From NCBI GenBank assembly GCA_963841045.1, contig CAWJBD010000003.1:1-64000 (forward strand): DNA of 64,000 nt, in the 5' to 3' direction. Both the position numbers and the translations under genes were made by a program. Position 1 is the stretch's first letter. Each line of letters begins with the position of its first letter. Below, in pieces: positions 45,115 through 54,311 of this stretch. Under the pieces are notes generated by a model. That model did not search any database. It saw nothing but the letters and a program-made list of their open reading frames with translations, and had not been told where the DNA came from. This stretch comes from Aalborgiella sp963841045. Its GTDB lineage: Bacteria > Pseudomonadota > Gammaproteobacteria > Burkholderiales > Burkholderiaceae_C.

Positions 45115-45175
45115 GCTATATATTTAATAGCACACTAGGCAACAAATACGCCGGATAGATGCTATTTTTATCATA
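45115..45175 (-). repeat. palindromic repeat, copy 8, directly after parC
   Basis: On the minus strand the repeat begins right after the parC stop: TATGATAAAAATAGC, core CCGGCGTATTTGTTGCCTA, and hairpin GCTATTAAATATATAGC. It is the nearest relative of the copy that opens the lytic transglycosylase gene. Confidence 0.85.
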
Positions 45176-47596
45176 TTATTCGACCCGAAGCACATCCATT
45201 GGCTTGAAACCCAAGTCAGCAGCCTTACCTTTGCGGGCACGTGCAGCGCGCGCATTGTTCAGGCTGCGTATCTCTAGGTTTTCAGAACGCTCTTTGCCAC
45301 CGCGCCCTATACCTGTGATGTTGATGCTGCGCGTATAGGCGGCTGCACCTGCCAAAGTGTCCTTTGCATCCAAGTCAATCAACATCAAACCTCGACCACC
45401 ATTGGTCATGGTTTTTAAATCTTTGATTTCAAACGTCAAGATTCGCCCACCTGTGGATGCACAAGCCACATGCGTTGCAGCAAGCCATGTGCGACCGCTA
45501 TTGCTGCCTTGCTCATTTGATGCGACGTTTGAAGCAGTCAAAGCAAAGCCATTGCCATTTGCAATGCTGGCAGATGCTTGCGAAGGGCGACAAATTTGTT
45601 CACCTTCGTTACAGGTGATAAATGCTTTGCCCGCTTTGAGGCGAGATGTCATGCTCTCCACCGTGGCTAAGAATCCGTAACCGGCTGAGCTGGACAACAG
45701 CAGCAACGCATTGCTAGGCCCTGCAAAATAATGAAGCAGCTGCGTACCCGACTCAAGCTCTATCAAAGTGGTCACCGGTTGACCATCGCCACGCGCACCA
45801 GGCAACATGGCAACGGGCACAGAATACACACGACCTTGACTGCCAAAGGCCAGCAATGTGTCGACAGTGCGGCATTCAAACGTGCCATACAAACCATCGC
45901 CTGCTTTGAATGCAAAACTCGCGGCGTCATGTCCATGACCAGTTCTGGCACGTACCCAGCCTTTGCTACTGACCACCACCGTCACGGGTTCGTCCACAAT
46001 TTTGACTTCCAAAACCGCTTTCTTTTCGGTTTGTATCAAGGTACGGCGCTCATCGGCAAACTGCTTGGCATCTTGTTCAATTTCTTTCACCATCAATCGG
46101 CGCAAACTGTTAGGGTTGGCCAAAATTTCTTCCAACTTACCTTGCTCAATCCGCAGCTCGCTGAGTTCTTGTTCAATTTTGATGGCTTCAAGTCGCGCCA
46201 ATTGGCGCAAGCGAATATCCAAGATGTCGTCGGCTTGGCGATCTGACAAATTGAATCGTGCAATCAGTGCGGCCTTGGGTTCATCTGATTCGCGGATGAT
46301 GGCAATCACTTCGTCGATGTTGAGCAGCACCAATGCTCGACCTTCGAGAATGTGAATGCGGTCCAACACTTTGTCCAGCTTGTGTTGCGAACGTTTGTTG
46401 ATGGTGCGCTGTCTGAACTCAATCCATTCGTTCATGATTTGGCGCAGCGACTTGAGCGTAGGACGCCCATCAATGCCAATCATGGTCAAGTTAATCGAAG
46501 ACGACGTTTCCAGCGAGGTGTGCGCCAACAGTGCAGTGATGAGTTCCTGCTGTTCAATTTTGCTGGTTTTGGGTTCAAACACCAAACGCACCATGGCGTC
46601 TTTGTTCGATTCATCTCGCACGCCATCCAACACCGCCAGCACACTGGCTTTGAGTTGGGTTTGCTCCAAGCTCAAGGCTTTTTTACCGGCTTTGACTTTG
46701 GGGTTGGTGATTTCTTCAATCTCTTCCAATACTTTTTGCGAGCTGACATTGGGCGGCAATTCCGTCACCACCAATTGCCATTGGCCGCGTGCCAGCTCTT
46801 CAATTTTCCAGCGTGCCCGCACTTTGAGTGAGCCACGACCTGTCCGGTAGGCATCCGCTATGTCCCCTGCACTGCTGATGATTTGACCGCCACCCGGATA
46901 GTCAGGGCCAGGCACCAGCGCGTAAAGGTCTTCATCGCTGAGTTTGGGCGCTTTGATCAGCGCAATGCAGGCATCGGCAATTTCGCGCAAATTGTGACTG
47001 GGTATTTCGGTGGCCAAGCCAACTGCAATGCCACTGGCACCATTGAGCAAGGTGAACGGCAAGCGCGCTGGCAATTGGCTGGGCTCTTCGGTGCTGCCGT
47101 CGTAATTGGGGATGAAGTCAACCGTGCCTTGGTCAATTTCTTCCATCAACAGAGTGGTGATTTTTGACAAACGCGCTTCGGTATAACGCATGGCCGCTGC
47201 ACCATCACCATCTCGCGAGCCAAAATTGCCTTGTCCATCGATTAGCGGATAACGCTGTGAAAAATCTTGTGCCATGCGCACCAGCGCATCGTATGCAGCT
47301 TGGTCGCCGTGCGGGTGAAAACGACCCAGCACATCGCCCACCACGCGGGCAGATTTGACCGGCTTAGCACCTGTTGCACCATTGGCACCACCAAAGCCCA
47401 AACCCATGCGTGACATGGAATACAAAATGCGTCGTTGAACGGGCTTTTGACCGTCGCACACATCCGGCAAAGCGCGGCCTTTCACCACACTTAAAGCATA
47501 TTCAAGGTACGCGCGTTGCGCGTAATTGGCTAGGTTGAGATCGTCATCAGAATCGGAAGGGGCGGCGGTTAAATCTAATTGGGTGATGTCATTCAT
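45176..47596 (-). CDS. parC: DNA topoisomerase IV subunit A
   Basis: 806 residues. LNLANYAQRAYLEYALSVVK and GRALPDVCDGQKPVQRRILY at the N-terminus, FHPHGDQAAYDALVRMAQDF, catalytic Tyr in AAAMRYTEARLS, and a C-terminal beta-pinwheel domain without the GyrA box. This identifies ParC rather than GyrA (gyrA is at 28.6 kb). The residue at the E. coli Ser80 position is Gln. It works with ParE in chromosome decatenation; parE lies two genes upstream. Confidence 0.96.
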   Translation of the reverse strand: MNDITQLDLTAAPSDSDDDLNLANYAQRAYLEYALSVVKGRALPDVCDGQKPVQRRILYSMSRMGLGFGGANGATGAKPVKSARVVGDVLGRFHPHGDQAAYDALVRMAQDFSQRYPLIDGQGNFGSRDGDGAAAMRYTEARLSKITTLLMEEIDQGTVDFIPNYDGSTEEPSQLPARLPFTLLNGASGIAVGLATEIPSHNLREIADACIALIKAPKLSDEDLYALVPGPDYPGGGQIISSAGDIADAYRTGRGSLKVRARWKIEELARGQWQLVVTELPPNVSSQKVLEEIEEITNPKVKAGKKALSLEQTQLKASVLAVLDGVRDESNKDAMVRLVFEPKTSKIEQQELITALLAHTSLETSSSINLTMIGIDGRPTLKSLRQIMNEWIEFRQRTINKRSQHKLDKVLDRIHILEGRALVLLNIDEVIAIIRESDEPKAALIARFNLSDRQADDILDIRLRQLARLEAIKIEQELSELRIEQGKLEEILANPNSLRRLMVKEIEQDAKQFADERRTLIQTEKKAVLEVKIVDEPVTVVVSSKGWVRARTGHGHDAASFAFKAGDGLYGTFECRTVDTLLAFGSQGRVYSVPVAMLPGARGDGQPVTTLIELESGTQLLHYFAGPSNALLLLSSSAGYGFLATVESMTSRLKAGKAFITCNEGEQICRPSQASASIANGNGFALTASNVASNEQGSNSGRTWLAATHVACASTGGRILTFEIKDLKTMTNGGRGLMLIDLDAKDTLAGAAAYTRSINITGIGRGGKERSENLEIRSLNNARAARARKGKAADLGFKPMDVLRVE

Positions 47597-47612
47597 TTAT
47601 GCGTATTTCAAT

Positions 47613-48503
47613 TCAATTCAAACTCGTTCCGGCTGCTTGATTGGAGTAGATTTGCAAGGGCGCAATCATGTTGCCACGACCCACAGCGCCACCCACAGTT
47701 GCACCGCCGATTTCCATTTTCACCCGTGTAGGCGTGGTACGTGAGCCATCGGCTTGTGTCAAGGCGGCTAAAAATACAGGCGGTTTTAACGCAGTGTAGG
47801 TTTGCATCACTGTTTTGACGTAGTTTTGCGTTTCTTTATAGGGCGGTATTTTATTGCCGTACTTCAGCACCGCGCCTTCACCTGCGTTGTAGGCAGCCAG
47901 TACCAATTCCAAATTACCTGGGAACATTTGCAACAACACGCGCAAATATTTCGCGCCTGCGTTGATGTTGATTTTGGGGTCGGTCAATTTTTGTACAACG
48001 GTCTTTTGCTTGTCTGCCTGCACACCAAATCGTTTGGCGGTGTCTGGCATCAATTGCATCAAACCGACAGCACCTTTTGGCGAAACGGCTTGCGGATCAA
48101 ATCCTGATTCGGCAGCAATCAGCGCTTGCAGCAATTCAAAATCAACTTTGTGCGTCTTAGCTGCATCGCGCAAGTGATGTTTCACCGATTTGACATTGGG
48201 CGAAATTTCAAAATAGGTTTGTATTTTTGAATTTGATTTTGCAAGCGACGCAGAACGTGACATCACGCCACCTTTGCTGTCCAAATCTTTATCTGAATCA
48301 AATCCAGTTTTGCTGTCACTGCTGTCGTTGCCGCGGTAAAACATCTCATAGCGTGCGTCAAGCCGCTCAGCGGCCAAATGTGCAACGCCCTTTTCATCGA
48401 TGTAACCCCACAACTCTGCATGCGCAGCAGTGCTGAAGAAAAACATCAAAAATGATAGCAAACTAGGCAATAAATACGCCGGCTTGATGCCAATTTTTAT
48501 CAT
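47613..48503 (-). CDS. lytic transglycosylase (SLT domain) with repeat-derived signal peptide
   Basis: 296 residues. The first residues MIKIGIKPAYLLPSLLSFL are encoded by a repeat copy, followed by MFFFSTAAHA, a plausible cleavage site. The mature part has ELWGYIDEKGVAHLAAERLD (DUF4124-like) and then the catalytic SLT domain: LLQALIAAESGFDPQAVSPK (catalytic Glu), GAVGLMQLMPDTAKRFGV and VLAAYNAGEGAV. It cleaves peptidoglycan in the periplasm. The start codon overlaps the parE stop (ATATGATA). No good alternative start exists downstream that keeps a signal peptide. Confidence 0.88.
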   Translation of the reverse strand: MIKIGIKPAYLLPSLLSFLMFFFSTAAHAELWGYIDEKGVAHLAAERLDARYEMFYRGNDSSDSKTGFDSDKDLDSKGGVMSRSASLAKSNSKIQTYFEISPNVKSVKHHLRDAAKTHKVDFELLQALIAAESGFDPQAVSPKGAVGLMQLMPDTAKRFGVQADKQKTVVQKLTDPKININAGAKYLRVLLQMFPGNLELVLAAYNAGEGAVLKYGNKIPPYKETQNYVKTVMQTYTALKPPVFLAALTQADGSRTTPTRVKMEIGGATVGGAVGRGNMIAPLQIYSNQAAGTSLN

Positions 48504-48506
48504 ATA
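48453..48506 (-). repeat. palindromic repeat, copy forming the lytic transglycosylase start
   Basis: On the minus strand: TATATGATAAAAATTGGC, then AAGCCGGCGTATTTATTGCC, TAGT and a degenerate arm GCTATCA. It lies exactly at the parE stop codon and provides the ATG and about 17 codons of the next gene. Compared with the consensus, TAG is AAG and TGA is TTA, so the frame is open. Confidence 0.8.
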
Positions 48507-50469
48507 TCCACCTCCACCGTGTCGCCGTGCAGCTCCATCAAATCGCGCCGCGATGAGGCTTCGCCTTTGCCCATGAGCTTGGTTATCAGCTGTTCAGTCT
48601 CTTCAAAGCTTTTGCGACCAAACTCCACAGGTAGCAAGCGACGGGTATCAGGGTTCAATGTGGTGTCCCACAATTGCTCGGCATTCATCTCGCCCAAACC
48701 TTTGAAACGGCTGATGGTCCAACTGCCTTCGCGCACATTGTCTTTGCGCAACTTGTCCAAAATCGCGGTCAATTCACCCGCGTCCAGGGCATACACTTTT
48801 GACGCCGGCTTTTTACCCCGCGCCGGTGCATCGACCCTGAACAAAGGCGGACGCGCCACATAGATGTGACCCGCTTCAATCAACTTAGGGAAATGCTTGA
48901 AAAACAATGTCAGTAAGAGCACTTGAATGTGCGAGCCATCGACGTCCGCATCACTCAAAATACAAATCTTGCCATAGCGCAATCCGGATAAATCAGGCGT
49001 ATCGTTGTGCCCATGGGGGTCGACACCAATCGCCACTGAAATATCGTGAATCTCGGTATTGGCAAACAAGCGGTCGCGCTCAACTTCCCAAGTGTTCAGA
49101 ATTTTGCCGCGCAGAGGGAGAATCGCTTGTGTTTCTTTGTCGCGCCCCATTTTGGCGCTGCCGCCGGCCGAGTCACCCTCAACCAAAAACACCTCGTTGT
49201 AGGCGATGTCTTTGCTTTCGCAATCGGTCAACTTGCCTGGCAATACGGCCACGCCAGAGCCTTTGCGTTTCTCAACTTTTTGACCCGCTTTTTGACGGCT
49301 TTGCGCGGCTTTAATGGCCAGCTCGGCTAATTTTTTGCCGTAATCCACATGCTGGTTCAACCACAATTCCAACGAGGGCGTACAAAACCGGACACCAAAC
49401 GCACAGCATCGCGTGAGTTCAAACGCTCTTTGATTTGCCCTTGAAACTGCGGGTCCAACACTTTGGCTGACAGCACATAGCTCACACGCGTGAACACATC
49501 TTCTGGCATTAACTTCACGCCTTTTGGCAAGAGCGAGTGCAAATCAATGAAGCTTTTAACTGCGGTAAACAAACCATCGCGCAGACCGCTTTCATGGGTG
49601 CCGCCTGCACTGGTGGGTATCAAATTGACAAAACTTTCACGCACGGGTGTGCCTTCTTCGGTGAACGCCACGCACCATTGTGCGCCCTCACCTTCGGCAA
49701 AACTTTCGTTTGCACCGTCGGCAAAACCTTCCTCTTCAAACAAAGGAATCACGGGTTCGCCAGTCAAGGTTTGCATCAAATAATCGCGCAAACCACCTTT
49801 GTATTGCCACGTTTGGGTTTCTTTGGTTTTTTCGTTCAACAAGGTGACGGTCACGCCCGGCATCAACACCGCTTTGCTGCGCAGCAAATGGGTCAATTCG
49901 GTCATCGGCAAAACGGCTGTTTCAAAATATTTAGGATCAACCCAAACGCGCACAGAGGTGCCTGTTTTGCGGTCACCCTCAGCGGCTTTGCGAATTTGCA
50001 GAGGTTCAATCACATCGCCCGCAGCAAACACCAATTTGGCGACAGAGCCTTCGCGGTAGCTGGTGGCTTCTAAGCGTTTGGCCAAAGCATTGGTCACACT
50101 CACGCCCACGCCATGCAAACCACCTGAAAAGCTGTAGGCACCGCCCTTGCCCTTGTCAAACTTACCGCCCGCATGCAATTGGGTGAACACCAATTCAATG
50201 ACAGGTGCATTTTCGGTGGGGTGCATGCCAAATGGGATGCCACGTCCATCGTCTTCCACGCTCACAGACGAATCAGCATGCAGAGTCACTTTGATTTTTT
50301 TGCCGTGCCCTGCCAAAGCCTCGTCAGCCGAGTTGTCCAGCACTTCTTGAATCACATGCAAGGGGTTATCGGTGCGGGTGTACATTCCCGGACGCTGTTT
50401 AACCGGTTCTAAACCTTTCAGAACACGGATGGAGCCTTCAGAGTAATTGCTGGGTGTATTTACGGACAT
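48500..50469 (-). pseudogene. parE: DNA topoisomerase IV subunit B, frameshifted near 49367
   Basis: From the ATG at 50469: GLEPVKQRPGMYTRTDNP, the GHKL ATPase motifs (EVLDNSADEALAGHG, VEDDGRGIPFGMHP, SGGLHGVGVSVTNAL) and the transducer, ending LVSGFVRP. The next frame continues ELWLNQHVDYGKKLAELAIK, then the Toprim region EVFLVEGDSAGGSAKMGRD and ILSDADVDGSHI, closing at EVDI. One base missing in a CC run near 49367 explains it. ParE powers strand passage with ParC and is normally essential, so a sequence error is likely. Confidence 0.92.
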
Positions 50470-50492
50470 AGCCTTCCATTGTACTACCAAAC

Positions 50493-50516
50493 GATTATTT
50501 AACTGTATAAATAATC
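50493..50516. promoter_or_regulatory. perfect palindrome upstream of parE
   Basis: GATTATTTA and TAAATAATC form perfect 9-base arms around a 6-base spacer, 24 bases upstream of the parE start. Candidate operator or hairpin in the parE leader; no regulator can be assigned. Confidence 0.4.
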
Positions 50517-50552
50517 AGTTAAAGCATCCAGCACTTCAATCAGGCGCCTCAC

Positions 50553-50804
50553 TTATTCAGCATTCAGCCAACGCACCAAGTAATACAACTTCAAGCCTTC
50601 AGAGGATCGCGAAGGCCCTACCACTTCAGCCGCGTGCAAATTTTGGGCTGGGTTGGCGCGTGACAATGCATCAGCCTCTGATGCCACCACCTCCACACAG
50701 TTTTCTGGAAATCGCTCACGCTTGCCGCGTTTGATATTCAAAACAGCAAAATTGCGTTGCACCAAATGCGGCACGCCCGGGTCTAAGTAGATGCCACCTT
50801 TCAT
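50553..50804 (-). CDS. hypothetical protein downstream of dsrS
   Basis: 83 residues, no signal peptide or membrane segment. It has YLDPGVPHLVQRNFAVLNIK, KRERFPENCVEVVAS and LKLYYLVRWLNAE. Its ATG overlaps the dsrS stop (ATGA), so it is probably translationally coupled to dsrS and part of the moxR - VWA - dsrS operon. No family recognised. Confidence 0.65.
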   Translation of the reverse strand: MKGGIYLDPGVPHLVQRNFAVLNIKRGKRERFPENCVEVVASEADALSRANPAQNLHAAEVVGPSRSSEGLKLYYLVRWLNAE

Positions 50805-51850
50805 GATGATTGAGCTCTCAATATTTGCAGGTCAGCCAAAATGGGCGCAAACAGTGGTTCTAAATGTCGGCGCAACAAAGGGCCCACGGCGGTGGTGCGT
50901 ATCAAAATCGGTTCAGCCACGCTGGCTTTGAGTTGCGACAAAGCAGCCAAAGCTTTCGCTTCATTCGGCCAAGCTGCCAATTGAGATTCAGCTTCAGGAT
51001 CTTGCCCCGCTTGAAAATATGCACCCAGCATGTCCAACAACAAGGCTACCGCTTCGTGTGTTTGCGGCTTTTCCAAAACCAATATGGCGGTGGCAATATA
51101 GGCTTGGCCTGCTGCACTGAAGCAGTGCTGCAACAAGCGCGTGGCGGGTGAATCCCCTTGCAAATTGACCGCCTTGGCGCGTTCAGTCGCCATGTTCGGC
51201 AGTTGATCGGGCATGGTTTCTAAAAAGCCGATCAAGTAATGGGGCCTGCGTTGTGCCTTGCGCCACAGTTGCTCCAGCTCTGGCGCTTCAAGTAGGCGGA
51301 CTGGCCACCAAAGCCCTCACCGTGTGCATGGCAGCAACTTGGTCTTGTTCAAAAGGCAAATGTTCGGCCAAAAATTGTGCGATTGTTTGCCCATTTGACC
51401 CCTCAAGAATAGCGGGGCGACTCAGCATCACGCGTGCCACTTCCATGGTCGGTAAAGCCCAACGACGCTCGTCGCGCCAATCGTCGGTGAGTGTGGGCGC
51501 ATGTGCCACCGCTTGTATGGCTTCTGCTTCGCCTAATTTCAGCAACTGTTCCAGCTTTTTGGGACTGGATTGCCCATGCGCGTCCAGCGCATCAAATGCA
51601 CGGGGTAGCCACTTGGCAAGTTCATGGCGTGACGTCCGAGCAATTCGCGTACATGGATGAAATACCGATCTGCCCGCCCAAGGGGATTGAGGTTGACACG
51701 GGCTTCGCCTTTTTCGGTGAGCGCATACAAAGCGCGCGCACCTTCATCAATGCGCACGGCCAGCACATTGCCCGCCAAGAGCACGTTCAGCTTCAACTCA
51801 TCGTCAGGCGATAAGCCATCGTTCACTTTGGTTCTGTTTGCATCAGCCAT
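50801..51850 (-). pseudogene. dsrS: DsrS-like protein, two frameshifts (near 51540 and 51250)
   Basis: Three consecutive frames line up with the DsrS family. They are DDELKLNVLLAGNVLAVRID and GYPVHLMRWTRMG (51850-51540), LKLGEAEAIQAVAHAPTLTD and PFEQDQVAAMHTVRALV (51545-51250), and the last from ELEQLWRKAQRRPHYLIGFL to the stop. The expected linker residues are present at both junctions once a base is adjusted. DsrS was named for its link to sulfur oxidation loci, but its biochemical role is unknown. It is downstream of moxR and VWA genes here. Confidence 0.75.
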
Positions 51851-51867
51851 ATTTTTTATCTTATTCT

Positions 51868-53133
51868 TTAATCATTCAACTGAATGCGCTGCCCAAAAGG
51901 CACGGTGGCTTTGCCTTTGACCAGCCACATTACAGGGTATTCGGGAGCATGCTTTGGAAATGCCCCTACGGCATCGGTGAAATAAACCAATGAATCGGGT
52001 TTGTGGCCTGATTTTTCAATCCAATCAAACACTGGTGTGAACGAAGTACCACCACCGCCGTCGATGTTATCGGGCAGCTTCAACGGTTCCCACACTTCAT
52101 AGACCCAAGGCGCATCAGGTGCCAGCTGCATATCGCAAGCAAAGAGTGTGACGCGCACTTTGCTGGCGGCTTTAATGGCGTTGAGTTCGGCCAAAAAGCC
52201 AGACAAGTCGGCCTCACTGACTGAGCCCGATGTGTCTAAGGCCACATAAACATCACCACTGTGGCTGCGCAAACTCGGCCACATCACCTCAAACTGATTC
52301 GCCGCCACGTCACCGCTGCGCCGCGATGGGCGCTGCCAACTGTAATCATCGCGCCCCGACATGCTCAAGTATTGCGCCAGTACTGCGCGCCAAGAAATTT
52401 GTGTGGCAATGGCTGCATCACACAGCCGCGCCAATGACGCAGGTAACTTCCCCGTCTCACGGGCACGTTGCGCTGCGGCTGCCATGTAGCGCTGCCACTG
52501 CTGTTGCAAATGCTCTTTTTCAATGCCACTGAGGGGTTTAGGCGGTTCGTCTTGTTCAGTCTGATCTGGCTGGCTCGATGGTCCGGCGTTTTGACCTTCA
52601 TCTGCTTTGTTGCCACCACTGCCACTGTCTTTGTTCGGGTCGCTGTCGCCACTGCCGTCGCCCCCTTCGGCTTCATCCGAATCCGACACATGGTCGTCCA
52701 AGGTGTCGTTGTCGTCGAGCTCATCATCCAAACAAGGGTAAATTTCTTCGGCGGACAAGCCGCGATAAACATCCAGTACCAAGGCATCCATGGGTGGCTT
52801 CAGACCTTCATCCATCAGCACAGGGTTGATTGCAAAATCACAAGCAATATCCCACTTGCGTTGCACACGTTGCCCGCGACGCGCAAAATGTCCCAAACCA
52901 CAATGCAAGGCCTCGTGCGCCAATGCGAATTGCGCATGTGCGGTGGACAATTCATTCACCCAATCGGGGTTGTAGTAAATCGCCCGTGCATCGGTTGCCA
53001 TGGTGCGACACCAAGCACCTGCAGATTTCAATGGCAAACGCAAAACCAAGGCACCCAGAAATGGTTTGTCCATCAGCAAGCGCATGCGTGCTGCCGCGAG
53101 CTTGGTTTCGACAGCGCTGGTGGCTTGCGTCAT
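51868..53133 (-). CDS. VWA-like metallopeptidase-domain protein (DUF2201 type)
   Basis: 421 residues. The N-terminal domain has a zinc-like motif HEALHCGLGH and DIACDFAINPVLMDEGL. A Ser/Asp/Glu-rich acidic linker of about 80 residues follows. The C-terminal VWA-like domain has VYVALDTSGSVSEADLSGFL (MIDAS-type DxSGS) and GGGGTSFTPVFDWI. It is 22 bases after the MoxR-type ATPase; MoxR-VWA pairs act as chaperone-like assembly modules for other enzymes. Confidence 0.85.
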   Translation of the reverse strand: MTQATSAVETKLAAARMRLLMDKPFLGALVLRLPLKSAGAWCRTMATDARAIYYNPDWVNELSTAHAQFALAHEALHCGLGHFARRGQRVQRKWDIACDFAINPVLMDEGLKPPMDALVLDVYRGLSAEEIYPCLDDELDDNDTLDDHVSDSDEAEGGDGSGDSDPNKDSGSGGNKADEGQNAGPSSQPDQTEQDEPPKPLSGIEKEHLQQQWQRYMAAAAQRARETGKLPASLARLCDAAIATQISWRAVLAQYLSMSGRDDYSWQRPSRRSGDVAANQFEVMWPSLRSHSGDVYVALDTSGSVSEADLSGFLAELNAIKAASKVRVTLFACDMQLAPDAPWVYEVWEPLKLPDNIDGGGGTSFTPVFDWIEKSGHKPDSLVYFTDAVGAFPKHAPEYPVMWLVKGKATVPFGQRIQLND

Positions 53134-53155
53134 TGATACTCAGACTGATGTCAGT

Positions 53156-54211
53156 TCACTCATAGAACATGAGTTCAGAAACCGTGTTCGCCCAATTGGC
53201 AAACTGCGGCACGGTGAACAAATCTTTGCCGATGCCGCGGTGAATATCAGACACCAGCATCACACCCATCTCACGTTGGGGAAAGCTTTGTGCGTAATTC
53301 AAAATATGCCCCCAAACAACTTTGGCTTCAGGTTTGTTCTTGAGCGTGCGGGCACGACTGGCCAATGCCGCAGCCACGGCGTATTGCAAATCAATTTCGG
53401 CGGGTACATCCACACACTGCCCGGTACAAATCGCATCCAAATCTGGCAGACGGTCCAAGCTGTCGATGAAAGCCGCGCATTCAATGCCCGCCACTTGCCC
53501 CACGCACGCAATCAAAGACCCGCGCAGCAAATCAGTTTGTTCGCCAAATTTTTGCACAGCACGGTGCGCAAATTCCCACGACCTGGGGCTGGGAAATGCC
53601 ATTTCACCCGCCGCATTTTTCAGTGGGTCAAAATTGAAAAGTAACTCTGGCTTGAAACGCAAAAATGCCACAATGCGTGAATCAATCTCGTTGCGATAAG
53701 CCCAGTCAGCCCAATCATCCAAGCTCACATCCAGCTCGTAATGCGAGAACCGGTTGGCTAGTGGAGCGGGCATGGCATAGGTCACACCGCGGTCACCCAA
53801 ACGATTGCCTGCAGCAAAAATTGCCCAACCATCGGGCACTTGGTAATCACCCAAGCGTCGGTCCAAAATCAATTGGTAGGCGGCTGCTGAAACCGATGGC
53901 GCTGCCGATGTGATTTCGTCCAAAAACAGCACCCCCGAAGGTGCGTGGCGCTTGGCATCAGGCAGCATGGATGGAATTGCCCAATCCACATGATTACCCA
54001 TGCGAAACGGTATGCCGCGCAAATCGGATGGCTCCATTTGCGACAAACGAATGTCCACCACCGGCACGTTGTGACGCGCTGCAACCTGTGCCACGATTTG
54101 CGACTTACCCACGCCAGGCGGCCCCCATAGCATCACAGGCGTGTGTTGCAGTGCGGCGGCGCTCAAAAATTCACGGTCTAGTATTTGGGAAAGTTGTGCT
54201 GGACGCATCAA
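53156..54211 (-). CDS. MoxR-type AAA+ ATPase
   Basis: 351 residues: Walker A MLWGPPGVGKSQIVAQVAAR, then SQMEPSDLRGIPF, Walker B SGVLFLDEITSA, sensor 1 FAAGNRLGDRG and NRFSHYELDVS. There is no membrane segment. MoxR ATPases remodel partner complexes together with VWA proteins; the partner gene follows directly at 51868-53133. First gene of the leftward cluster, with dsrS and the 83-residue gene downstream. Confidence 0.9.
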   Translation of the reverse strand: MMRPAQLSQILDREFLSAAALQHTPVMLWGPPGVGKSQIVAQVAARHNVPVVDIRLSQMEPSDLRGIPFRMGNHVDWAIPSMLPDAKRHAPSGVLFLDEITSAAPSVSAAAYQLILDRRLGDYQVPDGWAIFAAGNRLGDRGVTYAMPAPLANRFSHYELDVSLDDWADWAYRNEIDSRIVAFLRFKPELLFNFDPLKNAAGEMAFPSPRSWEFAHRAVQKFGEQTDLLRGSLIACVGQVAGIECAAFIDSLDRLPDLDAICTGQCVDVPAEIDLQYAVAAALASRARTLKNKPEAKVVWGHILNYAQSFPQREMGVMLVSDIHRGIGKDLFTVPQFANWANTVSELMFYE

Positions 54212-54311
54212 TAAATCAATCGAAAAGTAAAATTCTGATTATCCTAACAGATGATATCTGCCTGCTGTATCAGGAAAATTGTGTGCATCATCAGCGTATA
54301 GTTGGGGTTTT

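Noticed and set aside
1891..51850. Programmed ribosomal frameshifting as the cause of the many broken genes
   Set aside because: The breaks lack a common slippery sequence and affect unrelated genes, including housekeeping ones normally read in one frame; indel errors are simpler.
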